Shown one piece after another: positions 11,254 through 21,079 of a stretch of 50,234 nt of DNA. Both the position numbers and the translations under genes were made by a program. The DNA is from Macrophomina tecta (lineage: Eukaryota > Ascomycota > Dothideomycetes > Botryosphaeriales > Botryosphaeriaceae). The notes beneath the pieces are model-generated. The model had not been told where the DNA came from and searched no databases. It was given only the letters and a program-made list of their open reading frames with translations. The stretch lies in assembly GCA_024180945.1 (NCBI GenBank), contig JAKSGN010000004.1, positions 1 to 50,234 on the forward strand. Direction: 5' to 3'. How positions within the stretch are numbered: position 1 is the first letter of the stretch; every line of letters begins with the position of its first letter.

Positions 11254-12329
11254 TTAGCATGTTATAGTATCCCAGGCGTCCAGAACTATAATGATTGGTA
11301 CGATATCGCTCTCTTCTAATCTCTCAAACATAATCTCGAGCCCTAGGTAGCTAATAAGACTGTTCCATCCGCCTCGCAAGGACACTCTAGTAAAGGTAAT
11401 TTCTCGTAGCGTCTCAATGTGATTTCTAATAAGGGCTAGTAGAACTGCCTCCTCCGTGTGTCCGCCGTCGATGTATAATCTTCTAAGTCGAGTGGAAAAG
11501 GTGCTGCTCCCACTTCCGCTCCCAATTTCGGGACGGCCAGCACGCGCTAAAGCCCGAGATAGAGTTCCTCCAAGTTTATCAGTACGCGGAGAAGACTCAT
11601 TAGATTCGTGGACAGGCTCCTGACTACTATATCCGAGCGACCTCCCGGGGTCCAGAGGTTGAGCTGCAGTACACGTAGCTGTCGAAATAGAATAGAAAGA
11701 AGTACCATACCAGGCCGTGTTATTACTATCGCATCGCAATAGGCTCCTATCCCATGTTGACCCAGCAAGGGTTCGTTTCTGACTATGCGCGGTTGGGCCT
11801 GGCTCGAAGCTACTGCGGCCAAGACGATGGAGAGAGTACGCGTTTATTTAAGGATTACTATAGTCCCGGTCTCTTTTTCCAGCTCGAGGACGCCCCAACT
11901 TCGAACCCCACCTTTGGAGCTAAAGCCTGATACAACGATCTCTACAAGAGACCCCTTCATGGCTATCAGCGCGACTGCGAGCAATGCAGTGTCCTGGCCT
12001 CGCTGTCTAAAGTATATCTACTCTTCGCAGAGCTCTTGAAGCCTAAGACTCTACTCTTTCTTTGCTGTTGATCTGCCACAAGCGAGAGCCTCCGACCCGA
12101 TACGTAGAGTTTCGACGAAACGGCCAAATCGACCCCTTACACGGCTACATAGAGCGTGGAGTCCATCGTAAGATAACATAAACTGCTTTGTACGAAAGCG
12201 TCGACGGCCGAAATACTCTAAAGACATGTGGTCGAACTGTCTGCATGTGGCTCTGAAGCTGGCTAAATCCGAATCATTGAGAAAACACAATACGTGCCAT
12301 ATCAGCTCTGTTGGGAGGCCAAGCGTCAT
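11254..12329 (-). pseudogene. F-box protein pseudogene
   Basis: From ATG at 12329 the minus strand encodes an F-box: LPTELIWHVLCFL followed by DLASFRATCRQF, about residues 5-32. This is the Skp1-binding module of SCF ubiquitin ligases. The same frame continues leftward for several hundred codons, interrupted by TAG at 12053-12051, TAG near 12020 and TAA near 11846. It reaches leucine-rich text (for example LINLEELYLGL). A later homologous-looking segment (LREITFTRVSLRGGWNSLI) is in another frame, so at least one frameshift is present. Such lineage-specific F-box genes are common in ascomycetes. The copy is non-functional. Confidence 0.65.
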
Positions 12330-12796
12330 GATGAGCGATCTCCGCACAAAAGCGAGATGTGCGGCGGATATGGAGGAGATTATACACAGACAATGTAGCT
12401 TAAATAGCACGGCTCTTAGCTTGCTCCCAGGGCTCGTAGCAAACAGTTAATAATTCCAACACGGAAAATCACAAGTTGCTCAATACAAACTTAATATCTC
12501 GTCAATCAAAAGGGTGCAACAAGCAAGCACAGTCAACGCGTAAAATTATATACCACTCGCGCCTTGGTAAAAGACAACATTCAAGAGATAGTAAGGCTAT
12601 AATTATTAAGCGCTCGATTGTTGCGACCCCTGCTTGCTCCACTACCTCCCCAGTAGATGTGTCTTAAGACAGTTTACTTTTGGCGGCGGAATTCGCTCGA
12701 AGTGCTGCTCTTAAAGAGCTAGAGGATTTAGCAGATCAGACAATACTAGAGTGGGGCCGAAAATCCTCCGGGAATCATCGTTTAACGTACTTCATA
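12330..12796 (+). other. Possible 5' part of the gene split by element H
   Basis: The plus frame through 12476-12667 and 12680-12796 is interrupted by one TAA (12665-12667). It ends in a short helical stretch (ALKELEDLADQTILEWGRK). If element H and one TA are removed, this frame reads straight on into the coiled-coil pseudogene to the right of H. No start codon or family identity could be fixed. Confidence 0.3.
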
Positions 12797-14650
12797 ACGT
12801 GGTTCACCACCGAGCGGCCCGCACCACCGAGCGGCCCACCTCCCCACCAACATCACACTTTGATCTCAAGTTACTCAACACAACACAAAAATTTCAATAA
12901 ACTAGCAGCAATCCGAGATTACTCGGTATCTGTTACCTCCTCTGTACAGCTTCGCCTATTGTGTCCTAGCTTGCCGCAGTTCCCACAGCGCCGTTGAGCC
13001 CCCTGCCCACCCTCTGCGCGTACCTTCTTCGAGGGCTGTTTGCTGCCCTCAACACCCTCAGCGCCCTCAGGATTGCCCAGCTGACCGCCATCCCCCATTA
13101 CTAACGAGCCCTGATCCTGCACGTACTTCCTTTTACGCTGTTTCTTCTTGTTTGCAGCCTCTGTGGCCCTTTGAAGGGCAGAGAGTTCGTCGCGTACTAA
13201 CACAGCAGAGTGCACCATGAATGACGCGCCCTTTACGAGCGATTGAAGCGATCCACGCGCCTCTGTAGGTGAGGAGCTGCAATACTGCCTTACCTGCTGA
13301 TAAAGTAGCGTTGATTGGGCCTCTAATTCGCGTATATTGCTGGGCGTTTTGGATTCCCATGCGGTAGCCTCTGGTGCAGCCGGTGTAGGCGTACGAAGCC
13401 TGACATCAAGCTTCGATAACACCACCTGCGGGTCGAGCGGCACCAAGCCAGCTCCTCGGAAGCTTGCACAGATATTCTCTTTTGTGAACACCTTGTAATA
13501 AGCTGCCTTGTACGTCTGTATGAAGGCTGGTTTGTCGATTTTTGTGGCCATCAAGCGCGCCAAGCCTGAGATCTGAGAGCGGTACGCCCGCTTTAACGGC
13601 GAGAAAATGCCCACATCAAGCGGCTGCAGGAGGTGCGACGAATGCGACGGCATACAGACGGTAATAATCTTCTCCTCCTTGCACAGATCCTGGGACTCGA
13701 TAGAGTTGTGGCTCTCGTGGCCGTCGATTATGAGCAGCCGGTACACCCCCACAGTGCGCGACTTTGTATGCGCGTTAAAGTGCTCTAACCACTTCACTCC
13801 AAGCTTATTTGTCGTCCAGCCGTTGGCGCTGACAGCAACAACCCAGTCCTCCATGCCAGAGGTGTCTTCGTACCAAGTGTTAATGTGGTTCTTGCCGGCG
13901 AAGATCGTGAAGGGTGGGACCGCCCACCCTTGCGCGATGATCGCGTTAACGACCGTAGTCCACTCGCGATTGCCTGGCTGGATCGCTTTTCGTTTCCCGC
14001 GTCTCTCAGAGCCTGTGGTGGCCAGCTCGGAGCCTATTACACCCATCATAAACCCAGTCTCGTCAAAGTTGTACGTATCCTCGTCTAGGATGCCGTACTT
14101 CTCCTTCACAGAGCGAACGAGGTCGAACCACCGCTCGATAACCACTGGGTCCTCATTCAAGGCTCGCTGGCAATCGTACGCTCGAGTCCAGCAGGTTTTG
14201 AGCTCATCTTTGCGTTTGATGAACCTGTCCGGCCAGTTCTTGCCCACAGTACCCGCGCCTCGCTCTGCCAGCAGCTTATTGGCCATATTACGTAGTATAT
14301 CCTTCGAGGGCGGAAATCCTCTTGAATCCAGGTCCAGTATACGTTCGACTATCGCGACCTCTTCGAATCCAGTGAGCTTTTTGCAGTTAGGCTCAACTTC
14401 TGCGCGTGGGAGGCGTCCGTTGCGTCGCGCTTGTACGGTCGATCGGGGTGCGAGATGCTCGCGACAAGCAGCTCGTACGCTAGTAGACGCGTGGGTATCG
14501 ATAGCATGTAGGGCAAGGTTGATATACCGAGATTTTTGAGATAATTCAGTACTGTTGTGGTGATGCATCGCGTTGAGTTGTTGTCTGACGCGTGTTTTGG
14601 TGGGGAGGTGGCCCGCTCGCTGGGGTGGCCCGCTCGGTGGTGAACCACGT
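12797..14650 (-). mobile_element. pogo-like DNA transposon H (intact, 1854 bp)
   Basis: TA flanks at 12795-12796 and 14651-14652. Inverted repeats start ACGTGGTTCACCACCGAGCG, with two ACCGAGCGGCCC modules at the left end and a slightly changed outer/inner pair at the right. The transposase is intact on the minus strand. H is the closest relative of element G, but its terminal module differs (GCGGCCC versus GCCGTCC). Confidence 0.9.
12919..14568 (-). CDS. pogo-like DDE transposase with zinc knuckle (element H)
   Basis: 549 residues from ATG at 14568, frame unbroken. HTH_Psq-like N terminus (residues 10-60), a Tc5-type HTH (65-130) and a DD35D core with Asp169 (NFDETGF), Asp282 (IDGHESH) and Asp318 (QPLDVG). 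A Lys/Arg-rich coiled coil near residue 480 precedes an acidic/Ser linker and a CX2CX4HX4C knuckle near residue 525. Relative to G it has Ser for Phe after NSIE, a possible mild substitution. It is probably expressible, but terminal sequence matches would decide whether it is still mobile. Confidence 0.9.
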   Translation of the reverse strand: MHHHNSTELSQKSRYINLALHAIDTHASTSVRAACREHLAPRSTVQARRNGRLPRAEVEPNCKKLTGFEEVAIVERILDLDSRGFPPSKDILRNMANKLLAERGAGTVGKNWPDRFIKRKDELKTCWTRAYDCQRALNEDPVVIERWFDLVRSVKEKYGILDEDTYNFDETGFMMGVIGSELATTGSERRGKRKAIQPGNREWTTVVNAIIAQGWAVPPFTIFAGKNHINTWYEDTSGMEDWVVAVSANGWTTNKLGVKWLEHFNAHTKSRTVGVYRLLIIDGHESHNSIESQDLCKEEKIITVCMPSHSSHLLQPLDVGIFSPLKRAYRSQISGLARLMATKIDKPAFIQTYKAAYYKVFTKENICASFRGAGLVPLDPQVVLSKLDVRLRTPTPAAPEATAWESKTPSNIRELEAQSTLLYQQVRQYCSSSPTEARGSLQSLVKGASFMVHSAVLVRDELSALQRATEAANKKKQRKRKYVQDQGSLVMGDGGQLGNPEGAEGVEGSKQPSKKVRAEGGQGAQRRCGNCGKLGHNRRSCTEEVTDTE

Positions 14651-14652
14651 TA

Positions 14653-15637
14653 TGGGATAAGACTAAGGAACGCCATCGCCTACCAGTCCTTGTGGAGTCT
14701 GTTAATTTGTGTTGGAACTTTCGTGTATTTAAGGTTCAGTAGCGTAGCTTGGCCGTAGCACGTATAAGAGGGCCCCCGCCCGCCTGCCACGGCTCATCAC
14801 CAAGAATCTCATTCTCAACCTCAAACTCCAACAATTTGTCCGCGAAGCGTTTCTTTTTCGAGTGCGAGCTGAACGACGTCGTTCGTAGGGTTATTCCTGG
14901 TCGTGACCGTCGTGGCGCGTGGATCGCGCAAGGGTTTAGGATGTGTGGTGCAAGAGGCTTATCGCTTGCTGGAGGTCCGTTGGTTCCGTTCTCTTTCGGT
15001 TGTTTGCTAATGCTTCGCAGCTCGGAGGCTTCGTCGCGAGCAGGAAAAATTGAAGGTGAAGGAAGCCGAGGCCCATGAGAAGTTCCTTGCTTGCTTGGCT
15101 GAACTGGATCGTCTTGAAGAGGAGAGGGCTCGTTTGCACGCGGAGCAGGAGAGAGCTCGCTTGGATCATGAGGAGATCATTCGTCGTCAGGCAAAAGAGC
15201 TGGGAACTGTGGCTGCTCATTTGGAGCGGTTGCGCAAAAATCAGCGTTTGTTGGGGGAACGTGGTTACCGAGCTCTTCTTGCTGAGTCCAATAACGTCAA
15301 TGCGTTGGACGAGCATGATCATCGTGAGGCGGAGGACCTGTTGGCTGCACTGGCCGCCGACGAGGTGAATGCCTCTGACCCTGAAAAATCCGAGCGTCTG
15401 CCGGCGTCAAAACGGCCACGTCACGAGGCGGCGGGGCCTGGTGTGCCGCGGGTGGCTGAGTCTGCTGATTCTGCCAGCGAGCCTGTGGCTAGTGCGCGGT
15501 CATTGCATTCTCCCGAGCTAGTGGATTCAGCTCACCTGTCTCTTGACCCTGTAGGTCTTGAGGGTTTCCCGTCGTTCTCTTTCGGGGATGGTCTCGTTTC
15601 CGTGGGAGGTCAGGATTTTGACAGTGAAATTTTGTGA
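14653..15637 (+). pseudogene. Coiled-coil protein pseudogene split by a solo LTR
   Basis: The right part (15020-15637) encodes a long charged coiled coil (EKLKVKEAEAHEKFLACLAE, then Glu/Arg-rich heptads to about 15340) and a Ser/Pro-rich tail ending at 15637. The left part reads FFFECELNDVVRR and IPGRDRRGAWIAQGFRM at 14850-14945 in another frame, so there is a frameshift near 14945; a TAA lies near 15012. The architecture resembles a widespread family of ascomycete hypothetical proteins that I know only from memory. The 124-bp LTR at 14710-14833 interrupts its 5' part, and element H lies at its left edge. Function unknown. Confidence 0.45.
14710..14833 (+). repeat. Solo LTR, 124 bp, with perfect 5-bp target duplication
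   Basis: Starts TGTTGGAACTTTCG, ends CTCCAACA, and is flanked by ATTTG at 14705-14709 and 14834-14838. It contains a TATAAGAGGGC promoter-like block. The 5-bp duplication and TG...CA ends fit a Copia-like LTR. The length is unusually short. A related LTR starts at 49054 (shared TATAAGAGGGC and AGAATCTCATT). Confidence 0.85.
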
Positions 15638-15663
15638 TAAGATTTGGGTGTATGTCGTCTTTG

Positions 15664-15960
15664 TGTAATGAGCGGGCCTCTGTCTCTGAGGATCCAAACA
15701 CAAAAGAAGGGGAAAACCTGTCTGTAGTCTTCCTTAAGTAACTCCAAGAAGAGGGTGAGTCGAACATGAGATGAGACTGAGCACTGCGCGCGAAGGCCGT
15801 GTTACGAATAAAAGTCCAAATTCTTTCCTTCAAGTTGACCACGTATGTCAAAAGCTATCGAAGGAGTGTGGAATATATATAAGTAGGAGAGTGTAGAAAA
15901 TCCATGTACTCACTGGGTGTACCTCGTTCAGTTATGGTTCTGTCAGTGAGAATGGTGGTG
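15664..15960 (+). repeat. Gypsy-like LTR fragment (family of the 47.1-kb solo LTR)
   Basis: Begins TGTAATGAGCGGGCCTCT and follows the solo LTR at 47117 for about 250 bp with many substitutions: the blocks GGATCCAAACAC, AAGAAGAGGGTGAG, GATGAGACTGAGCACTGC and GTTGACCACG are shared. The 3' half differs. No target duplication found. Confidence 0.65.
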
Positions 15961-15989
15961 TTACTAAGCGTGAGGCTCATTGTGGCGCC

Positions 15990-16070
15990 TTTGCTCATGA
16001 CATGATGATTCATACGCCTCGTCGGCCTCACAGGAACATAGGGACAAGGCACGCTATTCTATGTTAAGTT
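15990..16070 (+). repeat. Dispersed repeat segment, second copy at 48.9-49.03 kb
   Basis: Shares GATGATTCATA, CGTCGGCCTC and a GTTCATTCAA block about 60 bp later with 48915-49025. The second copy has an expanded TGA array. Origin not identified; possibly part of an LTR element. Confidence 0.4.
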
Positions 16071-16427
16071 ACAATGAGATCTCGTTCATTCAAGGCCTAG
16101 CACATTGTATGCAATGAAGCCATTCCTCCTTCCTGTTCAACAATTAATGTCGAAATTTGAGGTCAAAACGAGTGGATTCTATCCTCCCTGCTCTCTGAGA
16201 GCCGTTGAGTGAAGTTCTTTATATACAGTGGATTGAATGATAACCGAGGAAGAAGAATAGATCCGAGGAAGAGCAGAATAACGAGGCGTAGGGGGGAACC
16301 GAGGAAAGAATCAATGTATTGCCTGAAGGAATAATGGATGGAAAATGATGGGCGTAGTGGTCGAGTCGTGGTGAGCTTTCAAGTTGGATGAGACGGGAAC
16401 TGGTATGATGGCGTTGGATTCGGTGGT

Positions 16428-16548
16428 GATACCATCAATTGAGAATAAGTGGCATGAGGACTAAGAGGGCCACTCAGGGAGAGGCCTCTTATCCGTCCTC
16501 TTCCGTAATTAAGCTAACTTTAATGTACAGACACGTGGTGTTCTAACA
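16428..16548 (-). repeat. Decayed Copia-like LTR with possible primer-binding site
   Basis: Minus-strand sequence starting TGTTAGAACACCACGTGTCT at 16548 matches the LTR end at 10873. About 110 bp later comes TGATGGTATCA, which resembles the initiator-tRNA primer-binding motif that follows many Copia LTRs. Then comes a short open stretch. No gag or pol could be read. Confidence 0.4.
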
Positions 16549-16550
16549 GA

Positions 16551-17200
16551 TGGTTTGGTGGTGCGGAGAGGGCGGACACAGGCGAGGTCATGAGATGTGT
16601 GCACTTTGTTGTTTGTTTGTTTTTTTAGTTTAACGTCCTTCTAGAGTCAGAGACTATTAAAGACGGGCTTTAAGGGCCGTTTCTAGTAACATGTTTTCGG
16701 GAGGCTCCTCATAAAAGAAGCATGCTAGGAGAGCACAAGTAATAGTAGGCTTAAAAGCCAAAAGAGAGGCAGGCCTCTAAAAGAAAGTACTTTTAAACTA
16801 AGTAAAAACCTCCACAAAAAGGAAGGAAAACCTTAGTAAAAGAGAAAAGGAGAGAGAGGTTCCATATATTTATACACCCTAGTAAGGTGTTAAGAAAGTC
16901 ATAAAGAAAGTAAGAATATAGAGAAGTAATAGAGGAAAGTAGAAAAAAAAAAGAGACCTAGTAAGTTCTACCTCTTTTCTAGTCTTTTCTAAGTATTACT
17001 AACTCTTTAGGCCTTCGTCGTCCTAGAGGGGGTTCCGGTAGTCCGGTCTATATATTTATACACCTTAGATAGGTGTTTCCGGAAGGCCTTAGAGAGAGAG
17101 GAATCTTAAATAGACTATAGAGAGATAGTCCTAAATAGGGATCTCCTTCCCTTTCCTCTTATAAATTCCTAGCATCCTAGCTCTTTTAGACTTCCTTAAG
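16551..17200. other. Purine-rich, gene-free tract with internal duplication
   Basis: Long runs of A/G with scattered TAG/CTAG words. The segment TATATATTTATACACC followed by a GGTGTT block occurs twice (near 16866 and 17050). No reading frame. It may be a heavily mutated repeat; it lies just downstream of the minus-strand LINE. Confidence 0.4.
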
Positions 17201-17620
17201 GTCAAGGGGGTGTGGTCGAGGGGGGGTGTGGTAGTTATTGGTTTCTTGGTTGCCGAGAGAAGTACGAGTACGGATTTAGTCACAGGACTTTAATCCTGAG
17301 TCGGGAGGGTTGGAGTCGGAGGAGTGGTTTCGGTTATGTGCACGGACGTGCAAATTTTCGCCCACACCAAAGAAGAAAAGGGGAAGTGATGCCTTTGCGG
17401 TTACTGAAGAATAACACGGCAACGAGTAGGCTTACTACGCTGCAAATTCATACAGTTCTGCGCCTAGGCATCCTTTATCCCTCTCTATTATTTGGTGGGG
17501 TTTCGCGTAGAATTCGTAGAGTTATTCTTGTTATAGGGTCGGTGAGAGAGATTCTTACCGGTGCCATTTTCTTCCTCTTACTGCGCGCCAACGCAGGCCT
17601 CCCTGAAGCCAGCTGTCGAG

Positions 17621-20600
17621 CTATAGGCTAAAGGGATCAGCAGGAATCGAATGGCACCGGTCTTGAGGTGCATTTCGAAGTGGTGGTCGAGATCGGGTTT
17701 TCGAGAGGTGTGTTTGTTGTCTTGCCAGGCTTAGTTCCGGACGAGGGCCTTTCGATAGCGTTATTCCGAGGCCCTGATAAGATTCTGGCGCATTCCTCTT
17801 CCACCAGGTTTCGAAGAGCTCGTGTTCTTTTGCCTTCGCGATTCTGCCGATTTTAGCAAGAGTCGCTGTGAGGTTTGTTGGCGGGGGTTGTGCCGCTCCT
17901 TGCTTGGCTAGCCGGTCTGCTTCTTCATTGCCTCTGATCCCTTTATGGCCAGGAATCCAGTGGACCTGGACTGACCCGGGCTGAATGTGCGGTAGGCGTT
18001 GTCTACATGGCCATTGCTTGGCCAGTAGACGGATTTTAAGGACGGTGTTCTGGCTCGAGTCTGTTGGCTGCCCCTGAAGCACCTTGGCCGCGACGGCGTT
18101 ATCGGTGTAGACATGGACATTCGTTGCAGTGCCGGTCTCGGCTCGAGTACGAAGATTTCCTAGCGCTTGCTCGATCGCCATGACTTCCGCGTCGTATACT
18201 TCTGCTGTGTTGCCCAGGCTGCCGCAACCTCTGAGGATCGTGTTATGACCTTGATAGCCAATGAAACCGTAGCCGCTTAGACCCGATTCGTTCTGGGAGC
18301 CGTCCGTAAAGAGAAGGATGTCCCCACCCCGGAGGTCACGTCTGAGCTTGTCCAGATCTTCTGTGGCCTCGGTTGGCCCGTAGGAGGGATTGAGGAGGGC
18401 GGGTCGGCTGCAGTCCGGGAGGAGTGTTGCTAGTTTGTTCAGGCGTGTACGGCCGGGGCCCCATGCCCTTGTAACTAGAGGGTGGTCCTTGTCCAAGGCC
18501 TTGAGCCGTCTGGCTTTTCGGAGGCGAGCTGTTTCTAAGAGGATACTTGCAGGTGGGATTCCTGCCTCCCTATTGAGGGCTGGCGTGGGCGTAGTCTTAT
18601 AGACTGGAAGCATAGCCCTGAGAGCCGAGTTTGCTGCTTTGTTTATTCGGCTAGTTAGCTGCTTGTATCTGAAGGGGGCTGCTGTGCCTGTCGGGGTCTC
18701 TGTAAGCCCAGGCCACCAGACCTCTGCACCGAAGAGTAGTGTTGGGAGGATACATCCCTTAACTGCGTGTCTGAGGGCTGAAGCCGGGGCGCCCCTCTGT
18801 GTGTTGCCGAGTCGGCGGAGGTGGCACGTAATCAAGTTTGCTTTGTTTAGCCATTTATCTGTATGCTCCTTGAATGTAAGCCGTTCGTCTAGCCAGACTC
18901 CGAGCCACCTCGTGGCTTTGTTTGGTTTTACTCTGAAGCGTCCAAGATTGATTTGTGGAGCTGCTCCTGGTGTCTTTCTTCTCGTGAAGTGCTGGAGCTC
19001 GCACTTCTCAGGATCGAAGGATATTCCGTTTTCCCTTCCCCACTCCAGTGAGGCGGCTAGTTCCCTAGCGAGCTTGGCAGTAGACTCCTCAGGGTCGGAG
19101 CCACTGCGTAAGATTGCAACGTCGTCTGCATAGCCGAAGCGGGTGCGGAGACTGCCCAACTTGAAGAGCGGCTCGATGTAGAGCATAAAAAGAATGGGGG
19201 AGGCCGGTGAGCCTTGTGGTAGGCCGCAGGCGAGAGGCCTCATCTCGGTCGTGGTGCCTTCTAGACGGACTCGCGCTTGGCGCCTGTCCATAAAGGAGCG
19301 GGTCCATTTGATGACTTCTTCTGGCCAGCCTTGCTCCCGCATTCTTACTTGCAGGCGTCCTGGTAGCACTGCGTCAAAGGCCCCTTTAACGTCAAGGGTG
19401 AGTAGTGAAGCAACTTTGCCGCTGTCCCAGGTTTGCTCTACATCATGGACGAGGCAGCTAACAAGGTCTGTTGCTGCCCTTTTTGGAAGGGCTCCGAATT
19501 GCTGGGGATTGAGTACTTTTTGTATGACGGCTGCATAGCTGAGTCTCTTTGCTACGAGTCTTTCAAGGCCCTTTCCAAGGCAAGAAAGAAGGGAGATAGG
19601 ACGCCATGAGCGTGGGCTCGTTAAGTCTCGTTTTCCAGGTTTAGGGAGCATGACTACTTCGGCTTGTTTGAAGGGGGAAGGGTGGTGTCCAGTTCGAAGG
19701 CATAGATCAAACAGCTGCGTGACGTAATCTCCAATAGTGTTCCAGAGGGTCTTGAGTAGGGTGACCGTTATGCCGTCTGTGCCAGGGGAAGTGCTGGGGT
19801 TGTTGACAACCATGTGCTCTACCTCTTCTTTAGTCGTGCCCCAGGGGAGTCGGATTGCCCTTCTTGGAGCTAGAGCCACTTGTTTAGGGTCTATATCGTC
19901 GGCCGCGGAGCGTCTTTCTAGCGTAGCTTTCCGTAGTACTTCGGCCTTTTCTTCCGGGTCAACAATTTCGCCTTCCTGTCCAGCTAAGGGCGGGCTCTTG
20001 AATGGGCTTGTTCGTTTCCGCCACCTCGTGATTTTGAAGATAGCCCTCGCGTCCTTTGCATTGCAGATTTGTTCCTGCCAGTAGGTGCGCTTTGCAGAGC
20101 GTACCGCTTTCCGTAAAGCGTGTTTTTCCTCGGTGGCTGGGCCTAGCCTCCGGGCTCTGCGGTGTGCTTTGGCGGCTGCCTCGCAGTCTTGGGTCCACCA
20201 AGGCACTCCTTTATCCTTGGTAAGTGTTCTGCGCGCGTTACGGACTAGGTTCTGCTGGATAATAGAAACTAGAGTTGTCGTGGCTTGGTCGAGCGTGAGT
20301 GGGTTGATCCATTCCGTTGGAGGGAGGGATTCAGCTACTCCTGCTACTAGTCTTGGAACGGCCTCATCATTAAGGCGGAGTTGCCGCGTTCTCATGCTTG
20401 GTTCCTTAAGATCCGCCCAGGGGAGAGTGGTGACTAGAGTCTCGTGGTCTGAGGTGGTGTGCAGATGCTCTTCCACCCACGTGATGACTCCCGGAGTATT
20501 TGAAAAAGCCAGGTCTAGCGTGTGTCCCTCTGAGTGAGTGCTGACTCCTTGAGGAGAGGTGAGAGTGAGGTTGTGGGTTTGGAGCCACTCTACCAGTTGT

Positions 20601-21079
20601 TCAGCGCCTAGGGATGGGCGGGCTCCTGGTTCCCATAGCTGATGTCGGGTGTTAAAGTCTCCTGCAACTAGGCAGCGTGTAGGTGGTGTACTGTTCAGAA
20701 GGATGTCGAGCGTGCCTCCATCGAGTGGGTCTCGTGGAGGCCTGTAGACGTTAATAAGCGTCAACTTCTGTCCATGCCCTTTAAGCGTCACCCAGGTGAT
20801 GTCAGAAGTATTTCTAGGCCGAAGCTGGATTGCTGTTAACCCTCGGCCTTTTCGGATATAGGTAAGCGTCCTTGGTCTTGTATCCCATTCCGCGTTAGGG
20901 CAAAAGACGTCGTAGCACGGGTGTGTCTTAGTCCGTTTTACGTCTTCGCTAATGAGTGTCCAGGGTTCCTGTATTAGGATAGCGTCTGCATTGTCCTTGT
21001 AGGCTAGGCTGAGGGCAATGTCGTGGTTGGATTGCCCTCTTCCTACGTTAGCCTGGAAGACACGGAGCTGACTAGTTAT
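17621..21079 (-). CDS. LINE ORF2: endonuclease, reverse transcriptase, RNase H (start codon altered)
   Basis: Open frame of about 1,152 codons. The endonuclease domain occupies the first 230 codons (FQANVGRG, LIQEPW, VAGDFNTRHQLW, TTSDHETLV). The RT domain is in the middle and has YADD at the catalytic site (about 19110-19125). RNase H follows with an intact FTDGS (about 18295-18310), a Glu helix, YTDN and a WIPGHKGIRGNEEAD segment. The expected ATG, overlapping the ORF1 stop, reads ATA (21079-21077); the next ATGs in frame are far inside. ATG to ATA is a RIP-type change and would block translation. The last 35 residues look frameshifted relative to family C termini. Apart from that the frame is intact over 3.4 kb. 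Confidence 0.8.
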   Translation of the reverse strand: MTSQLRVFQANVGRGQSNHDIALSLAYKDNADAILIQEPWTLISEDVKRTKTHPCYDVFCPNAEWDTRPRTLTYIRKGRGLTAIQLRPRNTSDITWVTLKGHGQKLTLINVYRPPRDPLDGGTLDILLNSTPPTRCLVAGDFNTRHQLWEPGARPSLGAEQLVEWLQTHNLTLTSPQGVSTHSEGHTLDLAFSNTPGVITWVEEHLHTTSDHETLVTTLPWADLKEPSMRTRQLRLNDEAVPRLVAGVAESLPPTEWINPLTLDQATTTLVSIIQQNLVRNARRTLTKDKGVPWWTQDCEAAAKAHRRARRLGPATEEKHALRKAVRSAKRTYWQEQICNAKDARAIFKITRWRKRTSPFKSPPLAGQEGEIVDPEEKAEVLRKATLERRSAADDIDPKQVALAPRRAIRLPWGTTKEEVEHMVVNNPSTSPGTDGITVTLLKTLWNTIGDYVTQLFDLCLRTGHHPSPFKQAEVVMLPKPGKRDLTSPRSWRPISLLSCLGKGLERLVAKRLSYAAVIQKVLNPQQFGALPKRAATDLVSCLVHDVEQTWDSGKVASLLTLDVKGAFDAVLPGRLQVRMREQGWPEEVIKWTRSFMDRRQARVRLEGTTTEMRPLACGLPQGSPASPILFMLYIEPLFKLGSLRTRFGYADDVAILRSGSDPEESTAKLARELAASLEWGRENGISFDPEKCELQHFTRRKTPGAAPQINLGRFRVKPNKATRWLGVWLDERLTFKEHTDKWLNKANLITCHLRRLGNTQRGAPASALRHAVKGCILPTLLFGAEVWWPGLTETPTGTAAPFRYKQLTSRINKAANSALRAMLPVYKTTPTPALNREAGIPPASILLETARLRKARRLKALDKDHPLVTRAWGPGRTRLNKLATLLPDCSRPALLNPSYGPTEATEDLDKLRRDLRGGDILLFTDGSQNESGLSGYGFIGYQGHNTILRGCGSLGNTAEVYDAEVMAIEQALGNLRTRAETGTATNVHVYTDNAVAAKVLQGQPTDSSQNTVLKIRLLAKQWPCRQRLPHIQPGSVQVHWIPGHKGIRGNEEADRLAKQGAAQPPPTNLTATLAKIGRIAKAKEHELFETWWKRNAPESYQGLGITLSKGPRPELSLARQQTHLSKTRSRPPLRNAPQDRCHSIPADPFSL

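Noticed and set aside
11785..12039. Plus-strand ORF of 84 codons
   Set aside because: Antisense to the F-box pseudogene, which has clear family sequence on the minus strand.
13607..14539. 310-codon plus-strand ORF antisense to the transposase of element H
   Set aside because: It is a shadow of a conserved coding frame. Similar antisense frames occur opposite the other transposases and encode no recognisable domain.
17212..17631. 139-codon plus-strand ORF at the 3' side of the second LINE
   Set aside because: Antisense to LINE sequence, non-ATG start region, no domain or splice support.
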